Shown: one piece after another, positions 13,413-14,438 of the stretch
Position numbering within the stretch: the first letter of the stretch is position 1
How the letters are laid out: every line of letters begins with the position of its first letter
Origin: Thermoplasmata archaeon
GTDB lineage: Archaea > Thermoplasmatota > Thermoplasmata > Sysuiplasmatales > Sysuiplasmataceae
NCBI GenBank assembly: GCA_021811925.1
Contig: JAKAPY010000024.1
Span: 1-14,438, forward strand
Length of the DNA: 14,438 nt
Direction of reading: 5' to 3'
Notes under the pieces: generated by a model
Databases searched by the model: none
Told to the model about the DNA's origin: nothing
What the model saw: only the letters and a program-made list of their open reading frames with translations
Made by a program: the position numbers and the translations under genes

Positions 13413-14438
13413 TTATCTTGCGCTTCTGCCAACGTGATAGAGTCTTTCAAGGCCGATAGGCCCTATAATCGTGGTGACGACCACCATTCCGATGATCTCC
13501 GCATACAGCGACTGGGGCAGAAGGTCCCTCTGAAGCGCAATGCCTGCAATCACGAGCCCCACCTCTCCCCTTGGTATCATCGCCACCCCGACCCTGAAGG
13601 CGCTCTGGAAGTCGCGGAACTTCACCATGGCAGGTATTCCGGCACCTATTGCCTTCCCTCCCACTGCGATCGCGCTGAGCACGATTATTCCAAGCAGGAC
13701 ATAAACATTGAGGAATGTGATGAAATTCAGCTCTGCACCGATGACTGCGAAGAAGAGCGGGCCAAGAGCGCTATTCAGGGCGTTCGTGAACTTCATTGCA
13801 TGCTCCCTGGCCTGTGTTCTGCTCATCGACAGTCCGCCCAGGTATGCGCCGACTACTGGCGAAAGGTTGGCAAGTGTGGAGATGGAAGACAGGGCAAATG
13901 CAATTGCCAGCGAGGCAGACTCGAGCAGGCTATCATCTTTCAGCCTTGATATCACCTTGATGAACTGCGGTATCACTGTAAGCGAGGCAATGAGCATTAT
14001 GAACCACGTGATTGTTGTCCCTACGACTATCAGTAAAACATCCGCTGGCTGAATCGTTCCTGTTGTCAGTATTGTCAGGGCGACTGCCAGTATTATAATG
14101 CTGACGATGTCATCAATTGCCGCAGAGCTGATTATCAAATCAACTTCTTCGCCATATCTTTCTTCAAGCCTGCTCAATGACTGAGCGGTGACAGCGAGAC
14201 TCGTTGCGGCCATTGTAGATCCGAGCAGAATTGCGGCCGGAAGGGAATGCCCTATTGCAAAGAAGAAGTAGAATCCCATAATGAAGGGGAGAACGGCACC
14301 GCCGATAGCGACGAGCACAGCCTCAAACCCTGCTCTCCTGAGTCCTGACATGCCGCTTTCGGCCGCAGCGGAGAAAATGATGAGTATTACTGCGACCTGT
14401 GAGAAGAGCTCTACGGTGGCATCCACGTTGATGATTGT
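13413..14438 (-). CDS. CPA2-family Na+(K+)/H+ antiporter, partial
   Basis: At least 341 residues in frame up to the right edge; the first helix or two are missing, since family members are usually around 380 or more. Many membrane helices are visible. Family motifs: the 'VILIIFSAAAE' helix (usually ILLF.AGLE), GSTMAATSLAV, and SSAAIDDIVSIIILA with the paired Asp that binds the cation and proton in NapA-type electrogenic exchangers. SPVVGAYLGGLS and MIPRGEVGLVIAGIAL with a conserved Arg-Gly-Glu follow. It ends shortly after the last helix (LERLYHVGRSAR), so there is no TrkA-N regulatory domain. It would exchange Na+ for H+ across the cell membrane. The GTG at 14426 is not taken as start because the frame stays open beyond it. 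Confidence 0.88.
   Translation of the reverse strand, partial: TIINVDATVELFSQVAVILIIFSAAAESGMSGLRRAGFEAVLVAIGGAVLPFIMGFYFFFAIGHSLPAAILLGSTMAATSLAVTAQSLSRLEERYGEEVDLIISSAAIDDIVSIIILAVALTILTTGTIQPADVLLIVVGTTITWFIMLIASLTVIPQFIKVISRLKDDSLLESASLAIAFALSSISTLANLSPVVGAYLGGLSMSRTQAREHAMKFTNALNSALGPLFFAVIGAELNFITFLNVYVLLGIIVLSAIAVGGKAIGAGIPAMVKFRDFQSAFRVGVAMIPRGEVGLVIAGIALQRDLLPQSLYAEIIGMVVVTTIIGPIGLERLYHVGRSAR

Overview
The window reads as archaeal chromosome, most likely from the class Thermoplasmata (Thermoplasmatales or relatives). The evidence is a zinc-containing ferredoxin with its His-rich N-terminal extension, an M1 aminopeptidase close to the Thermoplasma tricorn-interacting factors F2/F3, and the start of a protein resembling archaeal bacterio-opsin-activator-type HTH regulators. 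In addition, TATA-like boxes lie about 25-28 bases ahead of several starts, as expected for leaderless mRNAs. Base composition looks close to balanced by eye; it was not computed.

Layout. 1-212: 5' part of an HTH-type regulator on the minus strand, running off the left edge. 213-557: no confident gene, with a possible small or broken reading frame. 558-974: YjbQ/UPF0047 protein, minus strand. 1109-2116 and 2156-2716: a CorA-type divalent-cation transporter with a GTN instead of GMN signature, followed by an RDD-family membrane protein. 2774-5083: an accessory island in which a GT-B-like glycosyltransferase (3386-4594) lies between two decayed insertion sequences. One is an IS3-like orfA with an internal TAG; the other is an IS66-like transposase with an internal deletion. 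Both remnants end in the same 12-base sequence, GTAACTA[C/T]TCAG, which overlaps a stop codon. 5222-5662: zinc ferredoxin with its own promoter, Shine-Dalgarno site and 3' hairpin. 5986-7443 and 7650-10040: a divergent pair, a gamma-glutamyltransferase-like Ntn hydrolase and the tricorn-interacting-factor-like aminopeptidase. 10037-10123: a 28-codon CxxC frame overlapping the aminopeptidase stop. 10160-10636: a Bcp/PrxQ peroxiredoxin. 10673-10870: a Cys-rich mini-protein, minus strand. 11226-11831: a DUF998 membrane protein, minus strand. 12023-13408: a class III aminotransferase of the glutamate-1-semialdehyde aminomutase type. 13413-14438: a CPA2-type Na+/H+ antiporter, minus strand, cut by the right edge.

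How the genes fit together. Most are housekeeping genes: ion transport, electron transfer, peptide turnover, peroxide defence and an aminomutase-like reaction. The aminopeptidase and the GGT-like enzyme share a 206-base divergent control region and both act on small peptides or amides, so a link in peptide or gamma-glutamyl turnover is possible but unproven. No CRISPR array, tRNA, rRNA or recognisable multi-gene defence system was found. The most unusual parts are the IS-bounded glycosyltransferase island, the atypical active-site residues in the GGT-like and CorA proteins, and the two small Cys-rich frames beside the peroxiredoxin.
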